From assembly GCA_020137815.1 (NCBI GenBank), contig CM035357.1:779974-843973 (forward strand): 64,000 bases of DNA, given 5' to 3'. The position numbers and the translations under genes were made by a program. The notes beneath the pieces were generated by a model. The model worked only from the letters and a program-made list of their open reading frames with translations. It was not told where the DNA came from and did not search any database. The number at the start of each line of letters is the position of its first letter. Position 1 is the first letter of the stretch. This document shows positions 1 through 19,035 of the stretch, in pieces. The DNA comes from Hormiphora californensis (Eukaryota > Ctenophora > Tentaculata > Cydippida > Pleurobrachiidae).

Positions 1-896
1 ATTGGTTATAAAATCACCCCTCTGATATTATTGCTCACGTATGCAATAAAAGGGGTGACTTCGTAATCCTACCACTCCCATGGGTGTCTACTAATTCCCC
101 CATTCTTTCACCCCTAACACCTAGCCTAGTTCCTACAGGGGAGTCGCCTGGTACTATTTATCCAGGTCGCCTCCCCGTTAGGGAACGGGCACTCTCTCTC
201 CCTATAACAATAGCTCCAGGTCCTTTCATACCCTAATCATCATCCCCAGCTGGGGCCCAGTGGAACTAAAGTGATTGCTCAAGCACATGGAATTCAAATG
301 GAATGGGACTCAGGACTGAATTGTGTGTTCTTGATTTTATTTAATCCAGACTGAACAGATTCTGTTCAACACAAAACAGTTTTTTTTCGTTTTGATTTTC
401 GTTCGTATTTATTTTTGGTTTTTTAAATAACTTAGTGAACTAATATTTTCCTCTTTTTGGAAGGTCAAGAGTTTTCATAGTTTCAAGTGCTATCTTGTAC
501 AGTTAATATTCTGCAAAAGAAGATGCATCAAGCACATATAATACGTAGATCAGCAGAGGTGTAACCCCCCCCCCCCCCCCCCCCCCCCATGGCCCCCCAA
601 CAAGATCTGATGTAAACAATGTTTATGGCACATGCAAAGACCGCGCACAGTTTGCTCGTGCGGGTAGTGCTGGCAACTTTCCTTTCACTATGACTATCAT
701 TCCGCGCGCAACAAAAGATTTGCCGAGATTGGCTCCCACTGTGGCATACTGTCTCCCACGGCCCTCCCATCACCGACCCGGCTGCCTCTCTATAGCTCGA
801 ACTACTAACAGAACCAGATTTTTGGTAGAATGAGAGAGTGTAACAAAAGTCAATCAATGCATGAACTAGATCACAAAAAAAACTAAACATATGTAC
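1..896. other. Left-edge stretch without a recognisable gene
   Basis: No exon could be supported here. It should be intron and possibly further exons of the minus-strand attractin-like gene, whose last recognised exon ends at 897 with a donor pointing this way. A run of about 26 C lies at 563-588. The minus-strand open frame across 528-1019 includes the real exon at 897-1050, but the rest runs through the homopolymer and matches nothing I know. Confidence 0.4.
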
Positions 897-7667
<6,771 letters not shown>

Positions 7668-7790
7668 TTGACGAGGTACGACATGCTGGTTCAAAGGCTA
7701 CATCTGGTAACATAAATAGTGAGCTATTCTGTAACACATTTCTGTTACAGTAAGAGATGACGTAGTTGACGCAAAAAAAAACTTGGAATA

Positions 7791-8026
7791 GTGAACCATA
7801 ATAGAGTTCAAGAGCGTCCAAGAGCACACCAGGTCCAGGTGAGCAGGTGAGCAGTGCTCACTGAGCACCCTATCCAACCACACACAGAAGATTTACAACG
7901 CCACAGACATCTTCTGCGTGTGGTATCTTCTGGATGGGGAGCTCTCTTGGATGTGGAGTGGTCTTGGAGTGGTCTCTTCTGGATGGGGTGTGCTCTTGGA
8001 CGCTCTTGAACTTTATTATGGTTCAC
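7791..8026. mobile_element. MITE with about 36-bp terminal inverted repeats and TA duplication
   Basis: The left end GTGAACCATAATAGAGTTCA is mirrored by TGAACTTTATTATGGTTCAC at the right, followed inward by a shared inverted GAGCGTCCAAGAGCACACC. TA flanks both sides (7789-7790, 8027-8028), as in Tc1/mariner-type elements. It lies just upstream of the attractin-like start codon. Confidence 0.8.
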
Positions 8027-8028
8027 TA

Positions 8029-8807
8029 TAGCCAGAAAATATTTGGCCTACAATGCAGTCCACAACTCTGTAGTCATCAAAAACCCGTGCACTAGGGGTC
8101 TGTGCAGCGCATGTCAAGAAAATACTGCGAAAAATTCAAACATCTTATCAAAAGTATGAATGCTATTCTATGCATTTATCTTTACTGGGGTGTAGGATTA
8201 CACTTGTTTACAAGTCTTCCTTTTACTGTGTGTTTGTGTGTTCATCAGCTATATTATAATCTGATTCACGGATCGTTACAGTTTGCTTAAAAGGTTAATT
8301 ACTCGCTGCATCCGACGTTTTCGGTGAAATGCTACTGGTCGATGGAGATCGATCATTCATACAGTTTCGCAGTCTTACCAGTATGAGTTGTTCGTAATTT
8401 GACGAATCAGTAAATCCGCCACCGTGAGCCAGGACCAGGGGTGACCCATTATTTCTTACAATCAGCCTGTTAACTACCAAATGAATAAAAATAATAAGAA
8501 AAGTGATTTTATGAAAATCAGGTGTCTTGAAACGACCAGCTGTTTCTCATATATTAGGGACCAACGTCGCGTGGGCAATGGTCATAGGGGCATTTTAAAG
8601 GGGGCATTTTAAAGCTCATAACTTTTCTTTTAATTTAGTACCCGCCCAACTGGTTTGGACAATTCTATCCGTCAATTTATCTGATTGGCACAATTACAGG
8701 CAAACCTCGATTTACTATTTACCGGCGGGAAGTGTTCTTGTCAGTAAATCGAGGTAAAATCCCGAAATGTTGTTGATTTATTAGCATCCTCTCCCCTTCT
8801 AGCACAC
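8029..8807. other. Intergenic region between divergent genes
   Basis: Shared upstream region of the minus-strand attractin-like gene and the plus-strand receptor. A minus-strand open frame at 8295-8480 has no recognisable domain and I do not call it. At 8706-8756 a stem is formed by CCTCGATTTAC and GTAAATCGAGG, resembling a pogo/Tigger end. No promoter element stands out. Confidence 0.5.
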
Positions 8808-11800
8808 ATGAAGCTTATCCTGTTATGTACGGCAACATTTCTCTGTTGTGAATCTATCACAACACCTGCACAAAGCAATGTGATAGAGCCAACCACCAAA
8901 CCTTCAAAGATCCCTAATAAACAACTACATGATCTTGCAGCTTATGATTCTACACGTACAACTGGAACTAATACCACTCGTGCTTTCAATTCTACATCAC
9001 TTTATTCCAGTAGTCCTCCTACGTCCAATTGTACAGTTGTTGATATAAAGGGCTACTTGCACGAACAGTGCGGCGTTCCATTCAAATGTCCCTGGTCAGA
9101 TCAATTTTATCACGCTAGTTCCTATGAAGAGGATGGATGCATCTTCTTTGAGGTAACAAACCGGTGCCAAAATGACCCAGGAATCTACCAGGCATGTGGG
9201 CTCGATGGGTGTTCAGGGTCCAGGGAGCTGAATGGAACAACTCTCCTCTGTGGAACGTACTTCTGTGGTGAGTGGGGTGGGAGCATAGTTGAAGATGCAT
9301 ACAGGTGCATTCCAGATAAACAGTGTGATGGAGACTTGAACATGGTAAACTGTAATGACATAAATTGCAACGGACATTGTGATACAAGTCTTTGTTATGA
9401 TGAGTCATACTGTAACGGTGTACAGTATGGTGTAAACTGTACGGTCGATCAACAGCCAGTATTGTGGTCTCCTTGGTTTATGTGTGATGGTATGAGAGAT
9501 TGTGACGATGGAGAAGATGAAGCTTTGTGCACCAATTGCAGTACCCTTGGTGACCATACCACATGTATTGGTTCACATAATAGTGAGAGGCAATGTATCT
9601 TACAAAGTATGCGGTGCTTCCCACCTAAATCCCTGGCCCTAATAGATCGAATATGTTGGGATGGGCAGGATCAGACCAACTGTAGTGATCCTGATAGAGT
9701 TGCAGTGCAGTGTCTGTTACAGGGATACCCTACAAATATTTCCATCTGGGGATACTGCATCTGGGCATTTGGTGATCTTTGTGATGATAACTACAACAAT
9801 GAATGTATTGAACCTGAACTAAGCTGTAAAATCCACAAGGGACAAATGTGTGATGGACATGTTGACTGTAAAACAGGTATTGATGAAATCTGTACAAGTG
9901 ACACTACCATTAACTGTGTTCGAAGATTCCAGTCAGAGCATCATGTGGAAAAGAATATCTCTCGACCAATACCGTTAGAATGGGTAATGGACGGGAAGAC
10001 GGACTGTCTTGATGAAACAGATGAAGATGAATCGCGGTGGAAAAAGTGTGGCTCGGACAATTTTACCTACTACGAAGACCCCAATTCAGGCTGTGAACCG
10101 GTTCTTTTGTGCCCGTTGGAAAAGAAATTCATTCGCCCAGCGGAACTTTGCGATAAGATCCCCACCTGTCACTTTGAGATAAATCTCTGTACTGCAGTCA
10201 TCGATATGGGAATGGGAGATAAAATAAATAACACCGCTCTAAATTACAACGGACTCAGAATATTGCCACCGTGTGAACTCATCAATTCCGAAGGAAACCA
10301 ATTGGATAACTGCACCATCAAAACCCACACGGTCGGATTCGTACCAATAGTACTTGAGCTACATTTGGAGACTACAAGGATTAGAGTGCCTAACAAAAAT
10401 ATTAGCTGTAAAAATCTGTTTGGAGAAGACTATGTCTATGCAGCATGCAGCAACATTTGTAAGGAAGCCGCAGCCAAGTGTCCGCTGATCGATGTACCTG
10501 GAGACACTTGCATAACCCGTGCAAACAGTGTCCGAGCCCTCACATTAAATAATACACTTACAACTTTGCTGAAAATCGAAACTGGTGAGGGGGACAAGTA
10601 CGACCAACAGATTTTCCCATGTTCTAATAAAGAGTGTGTCCTGTATAACCAGGTGTGCGACCTTAAAGACGACTGTGGGGATGGTTCTGATGAGAAAGAC
10701 TGTGTTAACAATTTCAAGTGTAACTCGAGTGATACTTATCTGGGCTTGACCCAAGTATGCAATGGAGTGGTGAGTTGTAGTGACTACTCGGACGAATGCC
10801 AGCCTGAATGCCCACCAAACCACTTTGACATTTTCGAAAACAACCATCTGAGGATAGGCAGCTACATCGTGGGAACCATATCGACAGTGCTCAACACTGT
10901 ATCCCTTGTGAGATCAGGCTCGAGACTCTCTGAAAAAAAGACGTTTGAAATGTTCCTGAACCAACTTGGCGTAATGTTGATTAACTTTGGAGACTTGTGC
11001 TTAGGACTTTATCTAATTGCAGTATCCTACTTTGACTATGCACACCAGCAATCAAAAGATTATTGTCAGAAACGTTACGAATGGTATACTTCTACAGAGT
11101 GCTCTTTTCTTGGGGTTCTCAGTACCACTGGATCTCAACTTTCCCTTTTTGCAATGGCAATGCTGGCAATCAGTAGAGTCACCACAGTCGGAAGAATAGT
11201 CCTTAAAGACTGCAGATCCTACAAATCTATACTAAAAATAGGAATCTTCGCAGGAGGCCCAATACTCGCGAGTCTGTTGGTTGCACTAACTCCGATTTTA
11301 CCGAACTTTGAAGACTACTTTGTTAACGGCCTTTATTATGAAAAATCGCCGTTGTTTTTGGGAACCGTGAACAAGAACAGGCACATTGTGGCTTTTGATG
11401 CTTATTTTGGGCAGAATTCATCCTTGGGAAAAGATTCATCTTGGAAACAGATAAGATTAAAAGTTGCTGAAATGTTCTCAAAGGGCGGTCCTAACACAAA
11501 AGGTAAAATCTCAGTTTTTTATGAGCCAAGTTTTCCAAGTCCCTAACTAAGCGTACAAGCTAAAGCACAGATTTACTCTTAACACGATCATTTATCTTAG
11601 GTATAAGGTGTATCACCTTCTAAAATGCTTTATATTATGAATTTCGCACCGGTTATCTAAAATATTGCCATACCCACAGTTATACGTTTGGGTGTTTGGC
11701 TAAAAACATACAGCCAGCAATCCATACCTTACTTTATTCATCATGCATTTCAATTTCTAACATATACCTTTCTCTTTCAGGAATGAGGGGAGAAACGGTT

Positions 11801-12316
11801 CACTTCTATGGAAATGCTGGTGTTTGCATATTCAAATACTTGGTAAGGAAAGATGATCCACAGTGGATCTTTTCAACCGCTGTTTTAACGATGAACTGTC
11901 TCTGTTTCTTATTTATCGCCATAAGTTACATTCTTATCGGCTACAGAACGAACAGGTCGGGTAAAGACAGCGGTCGTAATAGTGGAAATGATCGAGAACT
12001 TCAAACGAAGATTTTTGCCATCATCGTAACAGATTTCTTCTGCTGGATCCCTCTGGGGTTTGTGGCTTTCCTCCACCTAGCAGAAGTAATCAATGCCACC
12101 AGCTGGTATCCATATTTCTCTATCCTGATTTTGCCGATCAACTCTGTCATCAATCCCTTCCTCTACGAATCAAATTTCTACATGGGCCTAGCAAGGTCAG
12201 CAATCTCATTATTGGTGGGTGTTTTGAGGAAAATGTGGGTAATCTGTAGCACCCTGCAGACTACAGCAGCAACCACCGCTCCAGAAGAAGTGGAAATCAC
12301 GGAAACTGCTCTGTAA
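8808..12316 (+). CDS. LDLa-repeat, rhodopsin-type seven-transmembrane receptor
   Basis: Two exons, 8808-11502 and 11781-12316 (donor AAAAG/GTAAAATC, acceptor TTTCTCTTTCAG), giving about 1,076 residues. Residues 1-20 are a signal peptide (MKLILLCTATFLCCES). The ectodomain, to about residue 670, is cysteine-rich and N-glycosylatable, with roughly six LDL-receptor class A modules, clearest at FMCDGMRDCDDGEDEALC, MCDGHVDCKTGIDEIC and VCDLKDDCGDGSDEKDC (acidic calcium-binding signature). Membrane helices begin near residue 683. TM3 ends AISRVTTV in place of the usual DRY region, TM6 contains FFCWIP and TM7 contains NPFLY. The family includes snail GRL101 and the relaxin/LGR receptors, but I see no leucine-rich repeats between the LDLa modules and helix 1. 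Ligand and coupling cannot be inferred. Confidence 0.85.
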
Positions 12317-13524
12317 AGCAGCTAACTCATGATCAGATTTGGATTGCTATTAAAACTATCTTATATGCTTAGTCGTGTTGTCCGGTAACCCTGGTGAATG
12401 TTCGACGTGTGATTTACTACTTTACTTTCATAAAAATTGGCGTTAGTGTTATTGCATGAATTGAGATAATATTGAATTATTGAGTGAAATCCAGTAGACA
12501 ATTCCCATGAGCAAAATAAGGTCGGGTGGATGAGACGCTTGTCACTGCACTGTCCCATAAAGTCGCATAGCTGCTGGATATTGACAGAGAAACAATTGGT
12601 AAAATTTTCGATTAATTTTTATGATTTTCCATTTAGTACCTACAGTTAATCATTGATTAAGTACCGTTTCTTATTTGGCTAGTTACACGAAAACTGATTA
12701 AAGGGATGACGTTATGAGGCTCACCATGAAATACTGAACCAGCTTCATGTTCTAACCCTCCTTTATAATACGGGTTGCAAGAGTGGTAGTCTCAATTGCA
12801 GTGATATCCATATCAATGATGAGATCTGTTCAGTATTAAATAGGGAGAAAACTTAGAAAAATATCTGGCAAAACAGAGAATTTCACACGCATCACACGTC
12901 TCGTCGTCTCTCTCTTACTCTTTCTATCTATCTCTCTTTTCCCACGCTGTTTTTCACACTTAAGCGGTTAGCTTAATAAAAAATCGCACTTGACGGTCTC
13001 CCTTGCACCTCGGGAGATCTCTGCGTTGAAAAGTATATTTTTTAATTTTCATACAAATACGAATACAATTATACCCCGCTTTTGGGCCTATGCATTGTTA
13101 GTGCTATACTAGGAGAACGCCGTTTCACTCAGTCGATTGAAGCAATGCACCCACCACTAACAAGCCTTCTAAAGCTGCTTTGTTTAAATTGGAAAAATCT
13201 CAGTTGTTACCGACCAATTTGGACCTGCTGAACACGATCCCGCCCTCATAAAAGCTCTCAAACGTCAAGAACATTGTGACGCGCACGCTACACGTTAACA
13301 TGTGACGTGCAAAAACATTCCACGCACGAAAAGGGGGGTTCGAAAAATCCGACTTTACCCACTTACATAAATATAAACCACCCCCCCCCCCCTGCTGATA
13401 TTTCCCGCAGTCTTCTGTGGTTAGTGTGGTATATCAAATAATTCCCTCCCTCTGTTGTCAGTGCCCATTCACACCTTTCATAATTCCCGGGGTCGGTTTA
13501 TAAAAAATAACCACGGCTAGTAAA

Positions 13525-13665
13525 CCCTACTAAAATATAGTTCGACGCGACGCGACGCGCGATCGATGAACGATCGATAAACGATCGATAAACGATCGAT
13601 ATCGATCGTTTATCGATCGTTCATCGATCGCGCATCGCGTCGCGTCGAACTATATTTTAGTAGGG
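13525..13665. repeat. 141-bp near-perfect palindrome with CGATCG core
   Basis: The arms begin CCCTACTAAAATATAGTTCG and end with its inverse. The middle is built of GATCGATAAACGATCGAT steps flanked by GACGCGACGCG. It is probably a small foldback transposon; the target duplication is not clear. Confidence 0.85.
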
Positions 13666-13680
13666 AAGTGATAAAATATG

Positions 13681-13786
13681 ATAATCCCCTACGGGGATTA
13701 TCACACGATATACCCCTCGTCGCGTTGCTCCTCGTGGATATCGATTTGATATACCAGCCTGACAGGCTGGTATATCAAATTTCATC
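13681..13786. repeat. Pair of short perfect palindromes
   Basis: GATAATCCCCTACGGGGATTATC and, 50 bases on, a stem formed by TTTGATATACCAGCCTG and CAGGCTGGTATATCAAA. Possibly remnants of foldback elements. Confidence 0.75.
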
Positions 13787-14777
13787 CCTCCACTAGCCGG
13801 GGTTATCTATATTATATATGCTACTAGGCTGGAAAGCTAAAAGGCTCCAGCAGTTACCTAAAGCGGGCTAACTGATTGAGGTAAAAGGGATACTAGTAAT
13901 ACAAAGAAGTGAGGCTTGTAGTTAGGTTACGATATAAGAACGATACGAGGAGGGTGGGCCTACTAAAACGCAAGACATAACTTACAAGTTTACAATTTTA
14001 CAATTAAAGTTTTATCTATAAAGAAACAGGCCTTCCCTGAATGGGTCCACCTAAATAAATATTAATTCTATCCCTTCACACTCACACTCATCAGCACAGC
14101 ACAGCACATTGAGGCGAAAGGTCGCATTTGGAAGTGGCGGGTACCCTCTGACTGGAGGACGATCGTAGCTGAGAGTGAGAGGTAAGAAGAGGAGATGGAC
14201 TAAATTACTGTGATAAATAACACTCAACGGACAAATGAGTATGACCCATGCAGCATGGTGTTCAGCGGGTCTAAATTAGTCAAAATTAGTCGGTAGCAAC
14301 CGCGATTTGTCAAATTTAAACAAAAGGTAAATATTTATTCTTTTCGGGGACACAAACGGGAGATCGCCCGCAGAGATCTCCCGAGGTGCAAATGAGTCGA
14401 CGCAAAGGTAAGTCGGAAGAACCTGTCCGTTCCTCTCATGAGCGCTCATGAGTGTATCATGAGTGTGTCATGAGTGTATCATGAGTGTATCATGAGTGTA
14501 TCATGAGCGCTCATGAGACATATGTCGGCGCTTTACAATGCGTGGTTCTTGTGCTAAGTTCCGACAGGTTGTTTAAACAAGACGGATTGGTTACCAACTA
14601 AAACGCGGTCTTTTCAAGGCATAAATAATTAGTGTATTTACAAAGTCAAGTTTCCAATAACTGCATCATGCATAGCATTACTAATGTACTCCATCTCTAT
14701 CGCTCATTTTGATCTCTTAATTTATAACTTTAGCGCGTATATACACGTTACTCTATATTACTATGAACATAGATACT

Positions 14778-15000
14778 TGACTTCAGTTGACTGATCTCGA
14801 GAACTGGTGTCTCTCACAATACTTTTGCTGAAGTCAAGTATAGAGCTTCTGAGGTATTTGACTTCAGTTGACTGATCTCGAGAACTGGTGTCTCTCACAA
14901 TACTTTTGCTGAAGTCAAACCCTAAGCTTTTGGAGGTATTTGACTTCAGTTGACTGATCTCGAGAACTGGTGTCTCTCACAATACTTTTGCTGAAGTCAA
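14778..15000. repeat. Three tandem copies, each with inverted ends
   Basis: Each copy runs from TTGACTTCAGTTGACTGATC to TACTTTTGCTGAAGTCAA, so its ends are inverted (TTGACTTCAG/CTGAAGTCAA) and each could fold alone. Spacers between copies are about 17-20 bp. Confidence 0.92.
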
Positions 15001-15554
15001 ACCCTAAGCTTTTATCTCTACTCTTCTCTACTCTACCCCCCAACCCAACTGAGGTCTCAAATCACAAACATCATATTTTATACTCGATTCTCGATCACGC
15101 ATGATTCTCTCTTCCCTTAGTTATTCTATTAATCTCTCTCACGCGTTACAGACGTCTGATTGGTCTATCTTATCAATAACTTAACGCTGATTGGTTCATC
15201 AAGAACAATAACTTAATACTGATTGGTCAATCTCTAAACAATAGATCTCTGCTAAGATTTAGTAAACAACGGTCACGTACGACACTATCTTCCCTTATAT
15301 TTTATAACACTCTCACTCACAAAACTGTTTCTACGATTACATCATTCTATTGTCTTCACTCAACATTAAATCATCCTATTGTCTCCACTTCCGGTTGGCA
15401 TCGTTCCAACATTAGATCATCCTATTGTCTCCACTTCCGGTTGGCATCGTTCCATCTGGCATCATTCCATCTGGCATCGTTCCATCTGGCTTCGTTCCAA
15501 CTTCCAATATCCCATATGATATACAAGTAACTTGGGTACACAAATTCCTAGTCC

Positions 15555-16797
15555 AGGTCTATGTAGACCCCGCCGGCTCAAATAGACGCACGGCGCGCTC
15601 AAACAATTTGCACTGGTCTATTGGGCCGTGCACTGCCGTGAGTTTGTGTCTCGATAGACGCACGCCCTCTGACAGATTTGTGTAAAGATCACAAAGAATC
15701 ACTGGAAACACGATAAAATGACTTGGTAACTCAAGAGGGAGTGTGTGTACAACCTACAACGCTCTCTATCTAGATTTGGCGCCCGCCAGTCTGTTGCAAC
15801 TGTTGCTCATGACCCACAATTAACTGTAATCTCTCTCTGCATTCCACGCTTTGAAACTGTTACAACGATTGTTACGAGTGTGTAGGAATGTAGAGAGGCA
15901 CTCTGTAGCTTCATTTCTAACTGTTTGACCCGTTTTGTGTGAGCTCTCTCTGTGTCAACCACCTAATTTGTGCTTGTTTTGCTTCTAGGTGCCCGCCAGC
16001 GGGGTCTATAGAACACAACTCCCTCCCTTACGTGCAGATATACCTCGGGATTTACAGGGCTGTAACGCACGGGTCCCTTCGGGACCCGTGCATTACAGCT
16101 CAATAGACGCACTGCTCTGCAGTGCATCTATTGAATAGATGCCCGCGCGGGAGGGAGTTATGTACTATATAGTACATAACTCCCTCCCGCGCGGGCATCT
16201 ATTCAATAGACGCACTGCAGAGCAGTGCGTCTATTGAGCTGTAATGCACGGGTCCCGAAGGGACCCGTGCGTTACAGCCCTGTAAATCCCGAGCGTCAGC
16301 GAGGGGTTTACAGGTATATCTGCACGTAAGGGAGGGAGTTGTGTTCTATAGACCCCGCTGGCGGGCACCTAGAAGCAAAACAAGCACAAATTAGGTGGTT
16401 GACACAAAGAGAGCTCACACAAAACGGGTCAAACAGTTAGAAATGAAGCTACAGAGTGCCTCTCTACATTCCTACACACTCGTAACAATCGTTGTAACAG
16501 TTTCAAAGCGTGGAATGCAGAGAGAGATTACAGTTAATTGTGGGTCATGAGCAACAGTTGCAACAGACTGGCGGGCGCCAAATCTAGATAGAGAGCGTTG
16601 TAGGTTGTACACACACTCCCTCTTGAGTTACCAAGTCATTTTATCGTGTTTCCAGTGATTCTTTGTGATCTTTACACAAATCTGTCAGAGGGCGTGCGTC
16701 TATCGAGACACAAACTCACGGCAGTGCACGGCCCAATAGACCAGTGCAAATTGTTTGAGCGCGCCGTGCGTCTATTTGAGCCGGCAGGGTCTATACT
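15555..16797. repeat. 1.24-kb near-perfect palindrome without spacer
   Basis: Symmetric about 16168/16169 (TGTACTATATAGTACA). The left arm begins near TAGACCCCGCCGGCTCAAAT and the right arm ends with its near-inverse at 16793. Arm identity is very high; the main difference is about 20 extra bases in the right arm near 16292. Smaller hairpins built on ATAGACGCA and CACGGGTCCC lie inside each arm. It ends just short of the telomere-like block. Confidence 0.95.
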
Positions 16798-16950
16798 AAG
16801 TTGGAAACGTGTAGAATACACGGGTCCAACACATATGTTCATCCCATCTCTGTTTCAATGTCTCATGAGCGCTCATGAGACGTTTTGACCTACATGTGCT
16901 CATGAGTGTATCATGAGACATGTCTCATGACACATATGTCTCATGAGACG

Positions 16951-17166
16951 TTAGGGTTATGGTTATGGTTGGGTTTAGGGTTGGGTTAGGGTTAGGGCTT
17001 TCCTTTAGGTCTAGGGAGTCAGGGACCCGTAGAGGGTAGGGCTAGGTCCAAGCCTATGGGTCAACCCTAACCCTATCCCTACGGGTCCCTAGACCTAAAG
17101 GATAACTCTAACCCTAGCCCAACCGTAAACCCAACCCTAACCCTAACCCTAACCCTAACCCTAACA
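16951..17166. repeat. Telomere-like repeats in head-to-head orientation
   Basis: TTAGGG-type degenerate units (16952-17004) face CCCTAA units (17056-17164, four perfect copies at the end), about 50 bp apart. Both sides are flanked by inverted copies of a TCATGAG-rich segment (GACATATGTCTCATGAGAC and relatives). The G-rich-then-C-rich orientation is that of a telomere fusion, but it lies wholly inside the 14407-19322 element. Confidence 0.9.
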
Positions 17167-17466
17167 TGTCTCATGAGACATATGTCTCATGAGACATGTC
17201 TCATGATACACTCATGAGCACATGTAGGTCAAAACGTCTCATGAGCGCTCATGAGCAAGGTCTCATGAGCACTCATGAGCGCTCATGATACACTCATGTA
17301 AATGTAATGTAAATGTAAATGTAAATGTAAATGTAATATAATCATTTATATATACCACTTTATAGTGTAAAATAATGGAGCACGCACCAACAGCCTACGC
17401 TTGACATACTCTCTCACTTTCAAAAGTGGTACAGATACAAAACACGAGCATAACAAAACACGAACA

Positions 17467-19035
17467 TACAAGGTGGGCCACGGATTGTTGGTAAGGGTTA
17501 GCGAGTTGTCCCGTGAAAACGGTGATAGTTGCGAGAATAAAAATCATGGGAGCACTCTGGATCAATTTCTTGGTAACTTTTTCCATAATTTTTTGTCAAA
17601 AATTTGAAAATTCATTTTTCATTCCTTCATTCATTTCTCGTTCATTTATGATGTGAGCATCCTAATTTTCCATCATGGTGCTATTTTTCTTTGGCTTGAA
17701 TTTATCTTTCCAATGAACACCATAAAAATGAAATTGAAGCACCAGGTCACGTTGCAGTTGAGAAAATGCTCATGCATGATTTTGGCTCTTCCTGCGACTT
17801 TCAATGAGCTGTATCACGGCTCCCTTTTGTTCAATCTTTTTCAAAATTTGGGAGAACATTGGATAAACAAAGATCTTTGCTCACAAGAAAAATCAAGGTC
17901 AAAACTCAAAGTTCATTTTTCATTTTTGGTAGTTCATTCCACTCATTCAGGAACTAACATCCCTAAAGTCATGAAAAGTTTTGGGTTTTGTTTGGCCTAT
18001 GCTCTGCAATGCCAGAGAGGTGTAGTAGCGTGTTTCCGGGCTAGTTTTTGGGTGTCCATGTGATCATGATGATACCTGACACCTTATTTGGGCCATAATT
18101 AAGAGATTTTCTCAAGTTGAAGCATGTGACTTGGGTTTTCTGTGATTGATATCGTGAAACAATGTTATGGGATCCCATAGCACCCCTAAAATGATGATTA
18201 ATTCAACAAAATGAGTTGATTTATTATTGAAAAGATTCAAACCGAAGACAAACTCAACTAAACGAACAATTTCGATCATAAATCAACTCATTTTGTTGAA
18301 TTAATCATCATTTTAGGGGTGCTATGGGATCCCATAACATTGTTTCACGATATCAATCACAGAAAACCCAAGTCACATGCTTCAACTTGAGAAAATCGCT
18401 TAATTATGGCCCAAATAAGGTGTCAGATATCATCATGATCACATGGACACCCAAAAACTCGCCCGGAAACACGCTACTACACCTCTCTGGCATTGCAGAG
18501 CATAGGCCAAACAAAACCCAAAACTTTTCATGACTTTAGGGATGTTAGTTCCTGCATGAGTGGAATGAACTATCAAAAATGAAAAATGAACTTTGAGTTT
18601 TGACCTTGATTTTTCTTGTGAGCAAAGATCTTTGTTTATCCAATGTTCTCCCAAATTTTGAAAAAGATTGAACAAAAGGGAGCCGTGATACAGCTCATTG
18701 AAAGTCGCAGGAAGAGCCAAAATCATGCATGAGCATTTTCTCAACTGCAACGTGACCTGGTGCTTCAATTTCATTTTTATGGTGTTCATTGGAAAGATAA
18801 ATTCAAGCCAAAGAAAAATAGCACCATGATGGAAAATTAGGATGCTCACATCATAAATGAACGAGAAATGAATGAAGGAATGAAAAATGAATTTTCAAAT
18901 TTTTGACAAAAAATTATGGAAAAAGTTACCAAGAAATTGATCCAGAGTGCTCCCATGATTTTTATTCTCGCAACTATCACCGTTTTCACGGGACAACTCG
19001 CTAACCCTTACCAACAATCCGTGGCCCACCTTGTA
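17467..19035. repeat. Long inverted repeat, arms of about 758 bp, 53-bp loop
   Basis: Arms 17467-18224 and 18278-19035 are nearly identical inverted copies. The same 136-residue open frame appears on opposite strands of the two arms (17653-18063 and 18439-18849). It has no recognisable domain, and I regard it as a by-product of the repeat rather than a gene. Confidence 0.95.

Larger units (their letters stand above)
12317..14398. other. Intergenic region rich in inverted repeats
   Basis: No gene is recognised. TGCACCTCGGGAGATCTCTG near 13003 recurs inverted near 14371 (CAGAGATCTCCCGAGGTGCA), so the two bracket most of this stretch and suggest an older foldback insertion. A homopolymer C run lies at 13379-13391. 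Short perfect palindromes at 13681-13786 and a larger one at 13525-13665 lie inside. Confidence 0.5.

Noticed and set aside
8295-8480. Exon upstream of the attractin signal peptide
   Set aside because: The signal-peptide exon at 7667-7609 already provides a start, and this frame matches no domain.
16951-17166. True chromosome-end fusion
   Set aside because: The telomere-like block is inside an element with its own inverted ends and 8-bp target duplication, so transposon cargo is the simpler reading.
17653-18849. 136-residue gene present twice in opposite orientation
   Set aside because: It lies in both arms of the inverted repeat, lacks any recognisable domain and has no splice or start context.
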